From the IMG/VR virus record IMGVR_UViG_3300042566_000808, positions 1 to 28,808 of that record: a stretch of DNA of 28,808 nt; one strand, 5' to 3'. Position 1 is the stretch's first letter, and each line of letters starts with the position of its first letter. This DNA comes from a virus. This document shows positions 20,926 to 28,125 of the stretch, piece after piece. The notes under the pieces are model-generated. The model did not search any database. It saw only the letters and a list, made by a program, of their open reading frames with translations, and was not told the DNA's origin. A program made the position numbers and the translations under genes.

Positions 20926-22165
20926 GGCAAAAATTGGTTTTATTGGAATTGGTAAACTTGGGTTAGACTGTGCCGAAGTAATGGCAGAAAAACATCAAGT
21001 GTGGGGATATGATATTTACCCACGAACAAGTGACTCGGTAAAAGTATGTGGGATTGAAGAACTAGTAACCGAAAGTGAGTGGATTTTTATTGCTGTACCA
21101 ACTCCACATGCACAAGGCTATGATGGATCAATTCCCAGTTCGCATATGGAACCTCGAGACTTTGGGCATGATGCTGTAATTGATGCAATTAAGAATGTCA
21201 ACAAGTACGCAACAACATCTAAGAAAGTTGTGTTAATTTCCACAGTACTACCGGGCACCACACGCAAATATTTTTATCCGTTGTTGGATAAAAAACATCA
21301 GTTCTTGTACAACCCTTACCTCATTGCCATGGGGTCAGTCAAGTGGGACATGGTCAATCCTGAAATGATTATGATAGGCACCGAAGACGGCAACCCTAAC
21401 GCATTGGCTGGTGAACTTCGCGCACTGTATGACACAGTGATGCAGAACAATCCACGCTATGAGATTGGCACCTGGGACGAGTGCGAAGCTATCAAGATCT
21501 TCTACAACACTTTTATCTCAGCCAAGGTTGGTCTTGTGAACATGATTCAAGATTTTGCCATGAAGATTGGACACATCAACGTTGATGTTGTGACTGATGC
21601 TTTAGCACGTTCAACCATGCGCATCATGGGACCCAAGTACATGACAGCTGGCATGGGAGATGCAGGTGCTTGCCATCCACGTGATAATATTGCTCTGCGT
21701 TGGTTAGCACAAGAATATGACATTGGATATGATTTGTTTGATACTGTGATGCATGCCCGTGAGATTCAAGCCAAAAATTTGGCAAATTATTTGGTTCACC
21801 TCAGTGCGATGAACGACGACATGCCTATTGTGATTCACGGCAAGGCCTACAAGCCTGACGTAGAATACTGTATTGGCTCATACTCAACGCTGATCGGGCA
21901 CTATGTTGAACTGGCAGGCCGGTCAGTTGTTTATGTGGATCCATTGGCTGACAATAAAGACAAAGTTGTTGAGTCTGTTGATGAATCTGCAATCTTCTTA
22001 TGGGCGCACAATCGCAAGATCACCTATGAATACACAGGCGATCAAGCCGACACCAAACCATATTGCGATATTTTACCCGGCAGTATTATTGTTGATCCAT
22101 GGCGCAAGTTAGAATCTACCAACGACGTTGAAGTTGTACACTATGGCAACACACGTGGTGCTTGA
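20924..22165 (+). CDS. UDP-sugar 6-dehydrogenase (UDP-glucose/GDP-mannose dehydrogenase family)
   Basis: 413 aa. Oxidises a nucleotide sugar at C6 to the uronate with two NAD. The Rossmann G8-x-G10-xx-G13 and D30 bind NAD; VPTPH (58-62) and STVLPGTT (106-113) line the site; K191 in EAIKIFYNTF and the catalytic C250 in AGACHPRDN match the family K and C (GSCFPKD in UGDH). C-terminal nucleotide-sugar domain has IHGKAYKPDV (family GxAFK). The start ATG 20924 has AAAGGA 6 nt upstream. Whether the substrate is UDP-Glc, UDP-ManNAc or GDP-Man cannot be decided. The 3' end overlaps the next gene by 23 bp. Confidence 0.93.
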   Translation: MAKIGFIGIGKLGLDCAEVMAEKHQVWGYDIYPRTSDSVKVCGIEELVTESEWIFIAVPTPHAQGYDGSIPSSHMEPRDFGHDAVIDAIKNVNKYATTSKKVVLISTVLPGTTRKYFYPLLDKKHQFLYNPYLIAMGSVKWDMVNPEMIMIGTEDGNPNALAGELRALYDTVMQNNPRYEIGTWDECEAIKIFYNTFISAKVGLVNMIQDFAMKIGHINVDVVTDALARSTMRIMGPKYMTAGMGDAGACHPRDNIALRWLAQEYDIGYDLFDTVMHAREIQAKNLANYLVHLSAMNDDMPIVIHGKAYKPDVEYCIGSYSTLIGHYVELAGRSVVYVDPLADNKDKVVESVDESAIFLWAHNRKITYEYTGDQADTKPYCDILPGSIIVDPWRKLESTNDVEVVHYGNTRGA

Positions 22166-22661
22166 GTACCATATTGAACGATTCTGGGATGATGAGTTCA
22201 AAACATTGGACTACATCCAGGAACCATTTAATGATCCAGTGAGCGTACAACAATGGACCGCACTAGGCTATACCAGCAGGTTCTGTGGTGACCTTTGTGA
22301 CATGCGCCATCGCCTGCCTGCATGGACCAGCAAGTTTGTGGAAATGTACGAAGCTCAAGGCTGGCGAGACATAGGTTTGGCGTTTTATCGCATGAGCACA
22401 GACACAGTGATGCCAGTACATCAAGATCTGTACAAACGCTACATTGAAGTGTTTGATCTTCAAGGACAAGAAACTTCTATCCGCCGGGCTTTGTTATTGT
22501 TGGAAGACTGGAAACCCGGACACTATCTGGAAGTAGATGGCCGACCCTATGTTGACTGGAAGGCTGGCCACACAGTTGAGTGGATATATGATGCACCGCA
22601 CATGGCTGCCAATATTGGTCTCGAAGACCGCTATAGTTTACAAATTACTGGACATGTATGA
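22143..22661 (+). CDS. Putative Fe(II)/2-oxoglutarate-type oxygenase (HxD...H fold)
   Basis: 172 aa from ATG 22143 (a TTG at 22128 would add five residues). The second half looks like a double-stranded beta helix: VMPVHQDLY supplies H93-x-D95, APHMAANIG supplies a distal H153, and R163 in EDRYSLQITG is placed to hold 2-oxoglutarate. RALLLLEDWKPGHYLEVDGR is a typical strand pair, similar to aspartyl/asparaginyl beta-hydroxylase-like phage proteins. Substrate unknown; position between a sugar dehydrogenase and an amidinotransferase suggests a small-molecule or glycan role. It overlaps both neighbours (23 bp; ATGA). Confidence 0.68.
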   Translation: MATHVVLEYHIERFWDDEFKTLDYIQEPFNDPVSVQQWTALGYTSRFCGDLCDMRHRLPAWTSKFVEMYEAQGWRDIGLAFYRMSTDTVMPVHQDLYKRYIEVFDLQGQETSIRRALLLLEDWKPGHYLEVDGRPYVDWKAGHTVEWIYDAPHMAANIGLEDRYSLQITGHV

Positions 22662-23572
22662 TATCGAGTTTTGATGAGTGGAGCCCACTAAAAAAAATAG
22701 TAGTAGGTAGTGCAACTGACGCAAACTGGCCAGTGAACGATCCTGTGTTTTCTCGAGAATCAGAAAAAACCACTTGGACGGAAACACCTGTTCCACGTGG
22801 CCCTGTTCCTCAGCGCATAATTGATGAAGCCAACGAAGATCTAGATATTCTGGCAACAACTTTAATGAGTTTAGACGTAGAAGTTGTGCGCCCAGATCTA
22901 CTCAACTTCCAAACTCATGATGGCATGTACAATTATTGTCCTCGCGACCGATTCCTTGTATACGGTTCAACCATAGTAGATCCTGCTATGATGTATCCTT
23001 GTAGAGACATGGAACTGCAATGCTACCACGATATTGTGGATTCTGCTGACCACTACAAGTTCATGCCACGCAACGAAGGCATGACTTTGGACGCTGCCAA
23101 TGTGTGTCGTCTTGGCGACAAAATGTTGTATTTGGAATCAGCGTCAGGCAATCAAAAAGCCTACCACTGGTTACGCGAGCAGTTTCCAGATGTCACAATA
23201 GAATTGTGCAACTTTTATGCTGGTGTACACATTGATTCAACCATTGTGCCACTACGTGAAGGTTTGGTCATGTTAAACGGAAGCAGAGTGGGATTTGATA
23301 CTGTGCCCCGAGTGTTTGATGGTTGGCACAAGATTTGGATAAACGATGTTGTGGCCCAGGACTTTTACCGTTATCCATATGCATCAAAATGGATTGCCAT
23401 GAACATGTTAGTGGTAGATCCGCACACTGTGATCTGCGATGCTGACCAAACTGAATTGATCAAAACACTAAAGAGTTATCAATTTGAAGTTATACCATTA
23501 CGGTTAAGACAAAGCCGCACTCTTGGAGGCGGCTTTCATTGTGTTACGTTAGATTTAGTACGTCAACGTTAG
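22658..23572 (+). CDS. Amidinotransferase (glycine/inosamine amidinotransferase family)
   Basis: 304 aa. Transfers an amidino group, normally from arginine, through a Cys-amidino intermediate. Catalytic triad by family comparison: D145 (TLDAANV; GATM D254), H191 (GVHIDST; GATM H303), C295 (GGGFHCVTLDL; GATM C407). CPRDRFLVYG (94-103) is the conserved propeller entry strand. The N-terminus SSFDEWSPLKKIVVG fits the family start. Shorter than human GATM (423 aa) and near StrB1-type and arginine-deiminase-fold bacterial enzymes. Acceptor amine unknown. Starts in the preceding stop (ATGA) and ends convergent, 4-bp overlap, with the next minus gene. Confidence 0.9.
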   Translation: MISSFDEWSPLKKIVVGSATDANWPVNDPVFSRESEKTTWTETPVPRGPVPQRIIDEANEDLDILATTLMSLDVEVVRPDLLNFQTHDGMYNYCPRDRFLVYGSTIVDPAMMYPCRDMELQCYHDIVDSADHYKFMPRNEGMTLDAANVCRLGDKMLYLESASGNQKAYHWLREQFPDVTIELCNFYAGVHIDSTIVPLREGLVMLNGSRVGFDTVPRVFDGWHKIWINDVVAQDFYRYPYASKWIAMNMLVVDPHTVICDADQTELIKTLKSYQFEVIPLRLRQSRTLGGGFHCVTLDLVRQR

Positions 23573-23832
23573 ACGACCTCGGTTATGCTAACAACATTGA
23601 CCGTGTCGCTAGGCAATTCATTAATAAAATTGCCATAATCTTCTGCTGCTGCCAAAGTGGTAAAGTCTCGCTGTCGTTGTTGATGCCCATCGGGGAGAGG
23701 AGTAGGATCTTGAATGTATTCTGGGTCAGTTAATCCAGCAGCGGCTAACGTATCAATTTTGGCTTTGATAAGTGCTAGTTCTTCACCAGGAAAAGTTTCC
23801 CAGTCTATTGCATTTGTTGTGACTCTCCACAT
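23569..23832 (-). CDS. Small hypothetical phage protein
   Basis: 87 aa, minus strand. ATG 23832 is chosen because GGAG lies 6 nt upstream; a TTG at 23844 would place the ribosome-binding site inside the gene. Sequence MWRVTTNAIDWETFPGEELA, a helix with KAKIDTLAAAGLTD, DPTPLPDGHQQRQRDF and a final EDYGNFINEL...VNVVSITEV. Looks like a compact alpha/beta protein; no function recognised. Its promoter could be the CTAAATAC box 23 nt upstream. Confidence 0.72.
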   Translation of the reverse strand: MWRVTTNAIDWETFPGEELALIKAKIDTLAAAGLTDPEYIQDPTPLPDGHQQRQRDFTTLAAAEDYGNFINELPSDTVNVVSITEVV

Positions 23833-23854
23833 AGTGTTCTCCAATTTGGTAAAG

Positions 23855-23860
23855 TATTTA
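23855..23860 (-). promoter_or_regulatory. Late-type CTAAATAC for the minus-strand gene
   Basis: Minus-strand GCTAAATACTT, 22 nt before the ATG at 23832. It matches the cyanophage late box CTAAATA and gives a normal leader containing GGAG. Confidence 0.5.
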
Positions 23861-23871
23861 GCTCATTTTGG

Positions 23872-23900
23872 TAGACTTTTAATTAAATTCAGTATACAAT
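23872..23900 (+). promoter_or_regulatory. Weak sigma70-like promoter before uvsE
   Basis: -35 TAGACT (23872-23877), 17-bp spacer, -10 TACAAT (23895-23900), inside an AT-rich stretch. Expected start is within 1-2 nt of the ATG at 23907. Confidence 0.35.
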
Positions 23901-23906
23901 ACACAC

Positions 23907-24938
23907 ATGACTACACACTCACGTTTTGGCTTTTGTTGCAAATGGCTCAATGACCCCGAGGAAACTGGGGGCATGAAAGTCAATGCTGTGGACCGTGACA
24001 TAAACGGAAGATCAACTACCATGCGCTGGCTGCGTGAGCATGCTGCCGAAGCTGACCAGCGTCAGTGGGATATCATGAACCATAACGCTGCCGCGGCCCT
24101 TAAAATGGTTGAGCGTGTGGGTGCAATGGAACCCGAGCGCAGAATGGTGCGACTGGGATCAGAAATGTTACAGGGCTATACAGAACCCTCGTGGATCAAT
24201 TGGTGGCAACGACGTGAAATTCAAGATCATTGCGAACGCATATTCGCGCCGGTTGGTGACGCTGCTCGGCGTTTGGGTGTTCGGCTTTCCTTCCATCCAG
24301 GGCAATTTTGTGTGCTGGCAAGCGAATCGGATGAAATCGTTGAACGATCCATTTTGGAATTCGAGTATCATGCAGATATGGCCCGGTGGATGGGGTATGG
24401 AAACACGTATCATGATCACGGATTTAAGATTAACGTACACTTATCGGGCAAGGGCGGTCCTGCTAAGTTTTTGCGTACCTTGAGCAGACTAAGTACAGAA
24501 GCCCGAAACTTAATCACAATAGAAAATGACGAACTTACAAATGGACTTGACGTTACTCTTGCCGTGGCTGATCATGTGGCTCTTGTGCTGGATATCCATC
24601 ACCACTGGATCAATACCGGCGAATATATCACCCCTACGGACCCACGTGTGCAACGGGTTATTGAGTCTTGGCGTGGTGTGCGTCCTACACTACACTACTC
24701 AGTTAGTCGTGAAGACTGCCTTGTTGACCACTCTCGCACAGTAAAGCCTGACTTGAGTGCGCTGTTGGCACAGGGCTACAAAAAGCAAAAACTGCGAGCC
24801 CACAGTGACTTCTATTGGAACGAAGCTGTGAATGATTGGGCACTGACATTCGCTGATCAATTCAACATTCAGTGCGAGGCCAAAGGCAAGAATCTGGCTC
24901 GGGATCAATTATACCAGCAATGGCTGGCCACTCGATGA
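23907..24938 (+). CDS. uvsE: UV damage endonuclease UvdE/UvsE
   Basis: 343 aa. A metal-dependent TIM-barrel nuclease that nicks 5' to UV photoproducts in an alternative excision pathway. Family motifs: RFGFCC at the start, LSFHPGQFCVL (127-137), INVHLSGKGG (175-184), ENDE (206-209) and DIHHH (229-233), which carry the metal ligands (His, Glu, Asp). Length and order match bacterial UvsE. T4 itself uses the unrelated DenV glycosylase. No ribosome-binding site precedes the ATG, and a weak promoter (TAGACT-17-TACAAT, 23872-23900) would start transcription at the ATG. Confidence 0.94.
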   Translation: MTTHSRFGFCCKWLNDPEETGGMKVNAVDRDINGRSTTMRWLREHAAEADQRQWDIMNHNAAAALKMVERVGAMEPERRMVRLGSEMLQGYTEPSWINWWQRREIQDHCERIFAPVGDAARRLGVRLSFHPGQFCVLASESDEIVERSILEFEYHADMARWMGYGNTYHDHGFKINVHLSGKGGPAKFLRTLSRLSTEARNLITIENDELTNGLDVTLAVADHVALVLDIHHHWINTGEYITPTDPRVQRVIESWRGVRPTLHYSVSREDCLVDHSRTVKPDLSALLAQGYKKQKLRAHSDFYWNEAVNDWALTFADQFNIQCEAKGKNLARDQLYQQWLATR

Positions 24939-25225
24939 ACAACATTTTAACCGGCATCTTTGAATGGATCAAAAGTGATTACAAGACCCACCCTTTTAGG
25001 TTTGTCATGGAAGTATTGGCTTGGGTTATCAGCATTGGTTGTAGTATTACAATGGCGGCCACTCTACCAAATCCACCCTTCTTTGTGCTTTACCCTGTGT
25101 GGATCACTGGTTGCACTATCTATGCCTGGGCTGCTTGGACTCGCAGAAGTTTTGGGATGTTGGCTAACTACATTCTGCTCACGACTATTGACACCATTGC
25201 GTTGATTCGACTGGTGTTTTTATAA
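24935..25225 (+). CDS. Small multi-pass membrane protein
   Basis: 96 aa; ATG overlaps the uvsE TGA. Hydrophobic segments at about 24-43 (VMEVLAWVISIGCSITMAA), 47-66 (PPFFVLYPVWITGCTIYAWA) and 73-95 (FGMLANYILLTTIDTIALIR), separated by Pro and a WTRRS basic turn. Pattern is that of a three-helix inner-membrane protein; a half-transporter resemblance is not strong enough to name. Cotranscribed with uvsE. Confidence 0.72.
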   Translation: MNNILTGIFEWIKSDYKTHPFRFVMEVLAWVISIGCSITMAATLPNPPFFVLYPVWITGCTIYAWAAWTRRSFGMLANYILLTTIDTIALIRLVFL

Positions 25226-25230
25226 ACATA

Positions 25231-25245
25231 GTTGACATAGTCAAC
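25231..25245. promoter_or_regulatory. Inverted repeat GTTGAC-ATA-GTCAAC
   Basis: Six-bp arms, 3-nt spacer, perfectly symmetric; contains TTGACA (25232-25237). A possible -10 (TGTCAT, 25255) is poor. The half-site TTGAC/GTCAA is shared with the inverted repeat at 13875. Confidence 0.45.
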
Positions 25246-25273
25246 CCAAAGTTTTGTCATCCAAAAATCATTC

Positions 25274-25281
25274 TATAAATA
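25274..25281 (+). promoter_or_regulatory. T4-type late promoter TATAAATA
   Basis: Exact TATAAATA consensus in the intergenic gap, 28 bp before the DnaE-like ATG. The next bases form TGCCTA (25284-25289), 10-nt loop, TAGGCA (25300-25305), and the only ribosome-binding-like AGG (25301-25303) sits in the right arm. Confidence 0.65.
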
Positions 25282-25309
25282 TCTGCCTAAAGCAACCAAT
25301 AGGCAACAC

Positions 25310-26986
25310 ATGGACAGATATAGAGAACTTGAACAACTCATAACACAATTTAGAAGAAACTTACCCCAAGACCAACACTACGCAGACAGACTGGCAGAAG
25401 AACTAGAACTAATAAGAGATCAAAATTTTGCTCGACATTTTTTGCGAGTGAGAGAAATACTAGATCTCACAACAGACATACCACACATCACAAGAGGATC
25501 AGCAGGATCCAGCCTGGTGTGCTGGCTCATGGGCATCAGTGATCTTGATCCTGTGGCAGAAAACATCCCCATAGCACGTTTCATGAATCCCAAACGTGAT
25601 GACTTACCCGATATTGACCTAGACTTTCCACATTGGCAACAGGCCACGGTGATGAATAGAATATTCAAACGATGGCCTGGACGAAGTGCTAGAGTTTCAA
25701 ACTATGTAATGTACAAGGAAAAGTCAGCCAAGAGAGAAGCAGCCAAAAGACTAGGCGCCAAAGGCACACTCAAACGAGGTTTTGAATTCAATCAAGTGCT
25801 ACCGCCAGAAGAAATAGAAGAAGCCGAACGTGTAACAGCCAAACTCATGGGCAAGAAACGCTGTATATCCAAACACTGTGGAGGCATCTTGATTTTTGAT
25901 CGTGCTGTGCCCAAGAGCCTGATCAACGGCGACAATCAAATCTTGTTGGACAAATACGAAACTGAAGATCTTGAACACTTCAAAATTGATATCTTGGCCA
26001 ATCGCGGATTAAGCCAACTGTGGGAAATTGATCAGCGTCCGTTAACTGACTATCCCGAACATGATCAAGCCACCAGCGATCTGCTGGGACGTGGTGATGT
26101 GCTGGGTGTGACGCAGGGCGAGTCACCGGCCATGAAAAGACTGTTCAGGGCTCTCAAAGTAAAGAGCCGTAGTGACTGTACCTTGGCCACTGCACTGATC
26201 CGACCAGTGGCCACACAGGGTCGTCGCAAGGCATCAGCGTTTCAAGACTGGTCAGCAGATACCATACAGCAAGACACAGTGGTATTTGAGGATGATGCCA
26301 TAACCATGATTGCTGATATCTTGGAATGCGATATGTACACCGCGGACATGTGGCGCAGAGCCTTTGCCAAACGCAACGAAGAAAAGATCTATGAATTCAT
26401 GCAGTTGATCGGGGATCATCCCAAAAGAGACAGTGTGCTGAGTGCCTTGAGAGAACTCAGTCATTTTGGTCTTTGCCGCGCTCATGCCACTAATTTAGGT
26501 AGATTGATCTGGGCCTTGGCCTATCAAAAGGCACACAATCCTGAACAATTCTGGAGAGCCTGCTTGAAACATTGTGAAGGCAGTTACAGTCGTTGGGTGT
26601 ATTATCAAGAAGCCAAATTGGCCGGTGCTGTGCATGCTCCAATGGAGGGAGGTGAGTGTGAGGAACTGGCTCGTACTGGTCGTTGGACCAGCGGTAGATT
26701 TATTCCGGCCTGCACAGAAATACGACGTCCGGGTGAAATAGAATTTTTGGGACTGGTTGCCAATTATCGAGTGTTCAAAAGCGGTGCCAAAGATTACATT
26801 ACCTTTGCTACCCTGGGCACCGGCAACGGACGTTACTTGGATGTGATACTACCACATGCTATCTCATTCTCAGATCAACCAATTCTATGGGGGAAAGGCC
26901 GGTTGGACTATACAAACAGTTCAGAATGTGTTAAAGTATACAAAAGCAAACGCATGCGACTGCAAGACATAGCACACATTGATTAA
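25310..26986 (+). CDS. Short family C DNA polymerase (DnaE-like) without PHP domain
   Basis: 558 aa (E. coli DnaE 1160). The palm and fingers of DNA polymerase III alpha are recognisable: RGSAGSSLV (62-70; DnaE GRGSGAGSLV), LPDIDLDF with D103/D105 (DnaE D401/D403), HFKIDILANRGL with D227 (D555), GVTQGESPAMKRL (DnaE GVFQLESRGMK), and FGLCRAHATNLGRLIWALAYQ (fingers H-A-x-x). All three catalytic aspartates remain. The N-terminal PHP domain and most C-terminal modules are absent; IEFLGLVANYRVF-KSGAKDYITFATL may be an OB-like remnant. T4-like phages normally use the family B gp43, so this may be an accessory or repair polymerase. Coupled to the next gene by TAATG. Confidence 0.9.
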   Translation: MDRYRELEQLITQFRRNLPQDQHYADRLAEELELIRDQNFARHFLRVREILDLTTDIPHITRGSAGSSLVCWLMGISDLDPVAENIPIARFMNPKRDDLPDIDLDFPHWQQATVMNRIFKRWPGRSARVSNYVMYKEKSAKREAAKRLGAKGTLKRGFEFNQVLPPEEIEEAERVTAKLMGKKRCISKHCGGILIFDRAVPKSLINGDNQILLDKYETEDLEHFKIDILANRGLSQLWEIDQRPLTDYPEHDQATSDLLGRGDVLGVTQGESPAMKRLFRALKVKSRSDCTLATALIRPVATQGRRKASAFQDWSADTIQQDTVVFEDDAITMIADILECDMYTADMWRRAFAKRNEEKIYEFMQLIGDHPKRDSVLSALRELSHFGLCRAHATNLGRLIWALAYQKAHNPEQFWRACLKHCEGSYSRWVYYQEAKLAGAVHAPMEGGECEELARTGRWTSGRFIPACTEIRRPGEIEFLGLVANYRVFKSGAKDYITFATLGTGNGRYLDVILPHAISFSDQPILWGKGRLDYTNSSECVKVYKSKRMRLQDIAHID

Positions 26987-27297
26987 TGGCCCGACTACAC
27001 ATATATCCCCATAACGAACCACAACAAGATCTACACATAGTGGCAGATCCTGCTGCACTGAGAGCACTGGCACAGGCTCTGTTAAGTGTGGCAAAAAATC
27101 CAAACAGTTTTGAACGAATTAAATTGCACACAAGTGATGGTCATGAATACACTGCCATGATTGTGTCTGGTGTGGGCGAAGAGGAATGGCAGAGTATCCC
27201 ACCGGCCTATGCTGAATCAACAGTTCCTACAATATCTACGTTAGAAGACTATCACAGCCTAAAAAAACAGTTGACAGAGTCACAACAAAAACTGTAA
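26986..27297 (+). CDS. Small hypothetical protein coupled to the DnaE-like gene
   Basis: 103 aa, start sharing one base with the polymerase stop (TAATG). An amphipathic helix (DPAALRALAQALLSVAKN, 21-38) follows a beta strand (LHIVA), then strands ERIKLHTSDGHEYTAMIVSG; the C-terminal 25 residues look helical (LEDYHSLKKQLTESQQKL). The strand-helix-strand core is loosely like Imm32-type folds, a weak resemblance. Translational coupling hints at a polymerase partner, unproven. Confidence 0.65.
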   Translation: MARLHIYPHNEPQQDLHIVADPAALRALAQALLSVAKNPNSFERIKLHTSDGHEYTAMIVSGVGEEEWQSIPPAYAESTVPTISTLEDYHSLKKQLTESQQKL

Positions 27298-27320
27298 CAA
27301 AATTGTAATGCATTTCTCCG

Positions 27321-27326
27321 TAAATA
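27321..27326 (+). promoter_or_regulatory. Late-type GTAAATAC before the LpxH-like gene
   Basis: CCGTAAATACTC ends 4 nt before the ATG at 27331. With T4 geometry the start would fall on the ATG itself, so a leaderless message or no function are both possible. Confidence 0.3.
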
Positions 27327-27330
27327 CTCG

Positions 27331-28125
27331 ATGGAGAAAACATATCGCAGCATCTTTATCTCCGATGTTCACCTAGGCACCAAAGAGTGCCAAGCTGATC
27401 GTCTAAACAATTTCCTCAAGCACAACACCTGCGAATCCTTGTACCTAGTGGGCGACATCATTGACGGTTGGAAGGTGCAACAAAACCGATTGAGATGGAA
27501 GCAAAGCCATACCAATGTGGTTCGCAGGATCTTAGGCCATGCCAAACGCGGCACACGAGTTGTGTATGTGGCCGGCAATCACGACGAATTTTTACGCCCA
27601 ATGATACCTGACGGTATCACCTTTGGACATGTGGAAGTTCGCAATCAATGTGAACATGTGGGCGCAGATGGAAAACATTATTTGGTCACACATGGTGACT
27701 TGTTCGATGGTATTACTAGACTGGCACCATGGCTGAGTTTTCTAGGAGACAAAGCATATGATTTTATATTATTTCTCAACACTAAGTTTAATTGGATACG
27801 TCATCGCATGGGTTTTGGGTACTGGAGTATTAGCCTGTATCTTAAGCATCGCGTTAAAAAAGCAGTAGATTTTATATTTCAATTTGAACGCAATCTCACT
27901 GACTACTGTAAAAAGCGTGGATTTGATGGCGTAATATGTGGACACATTCATCATGCTGAAATCAAAACTATAAATGGCGTTGTTTACATGAATGATGGCG
28001 ACTGGGTTGAGTCATGCACAGCATTGGTAGAACATCATTCAGGTGCATGGGAAATTGTAACATGGACTCAAAAAAATGACAAAGAAGATACTGATAGTAA
28101 CAGACAACTTGCCGGATCAAATTAA
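27331..28125 (+). CDS. LpxH-like metallophosphoesterase (UDP-2,3-diacylglucosamine diphosphatase type)
   Basis: 264 aa. Motifs: SD12-V-H14-L-G-T, GDIIDGW (41-47), GNHDEF (82-87), THGD (120-123), CGHIHHA (203-209). The order and the DVHLG-T-..C-QAD and GDIIDGW blocks match the LpxH-related group found beside envelope glycosyltransferases in many proteobacteria. LpxH itself cleaves UDP-diacylglucosamine in lipid A synthesis; the exact substrate of this subgroup is uncertain. Hydrophobic/aromatic 140-185 could be a membrane-contact lid. ATG 27331 has no proper ribosome-binding site. Its 3' end overlaps the glycosyltransferase by 50 bp, implying tight coupling. Confidence 0.88.
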   Translation: MEKTYRSIFISDVHLGTKECQADRLNNFLKHNTCESLYLVGDIIDGWKVQQNRLRWKQSHTNVVRRILGHAKRGTRVVYVAGNHDEFLRPMIPDGITFGHVEVRNQCEHVGADGKHYLVTHGDLFDGITRLAPWLSFLGDKAYDFILFLNTKFNWIRHRMGFGYWSISLYLKHRVKKAVDFIFQFERNLTDYCKKRGFDGVICGHIHHAEIKTINGVVYMNDGDWVESCTALVEHHSGAWEIVTWTQKNDKEDTDSNRQLAGSN

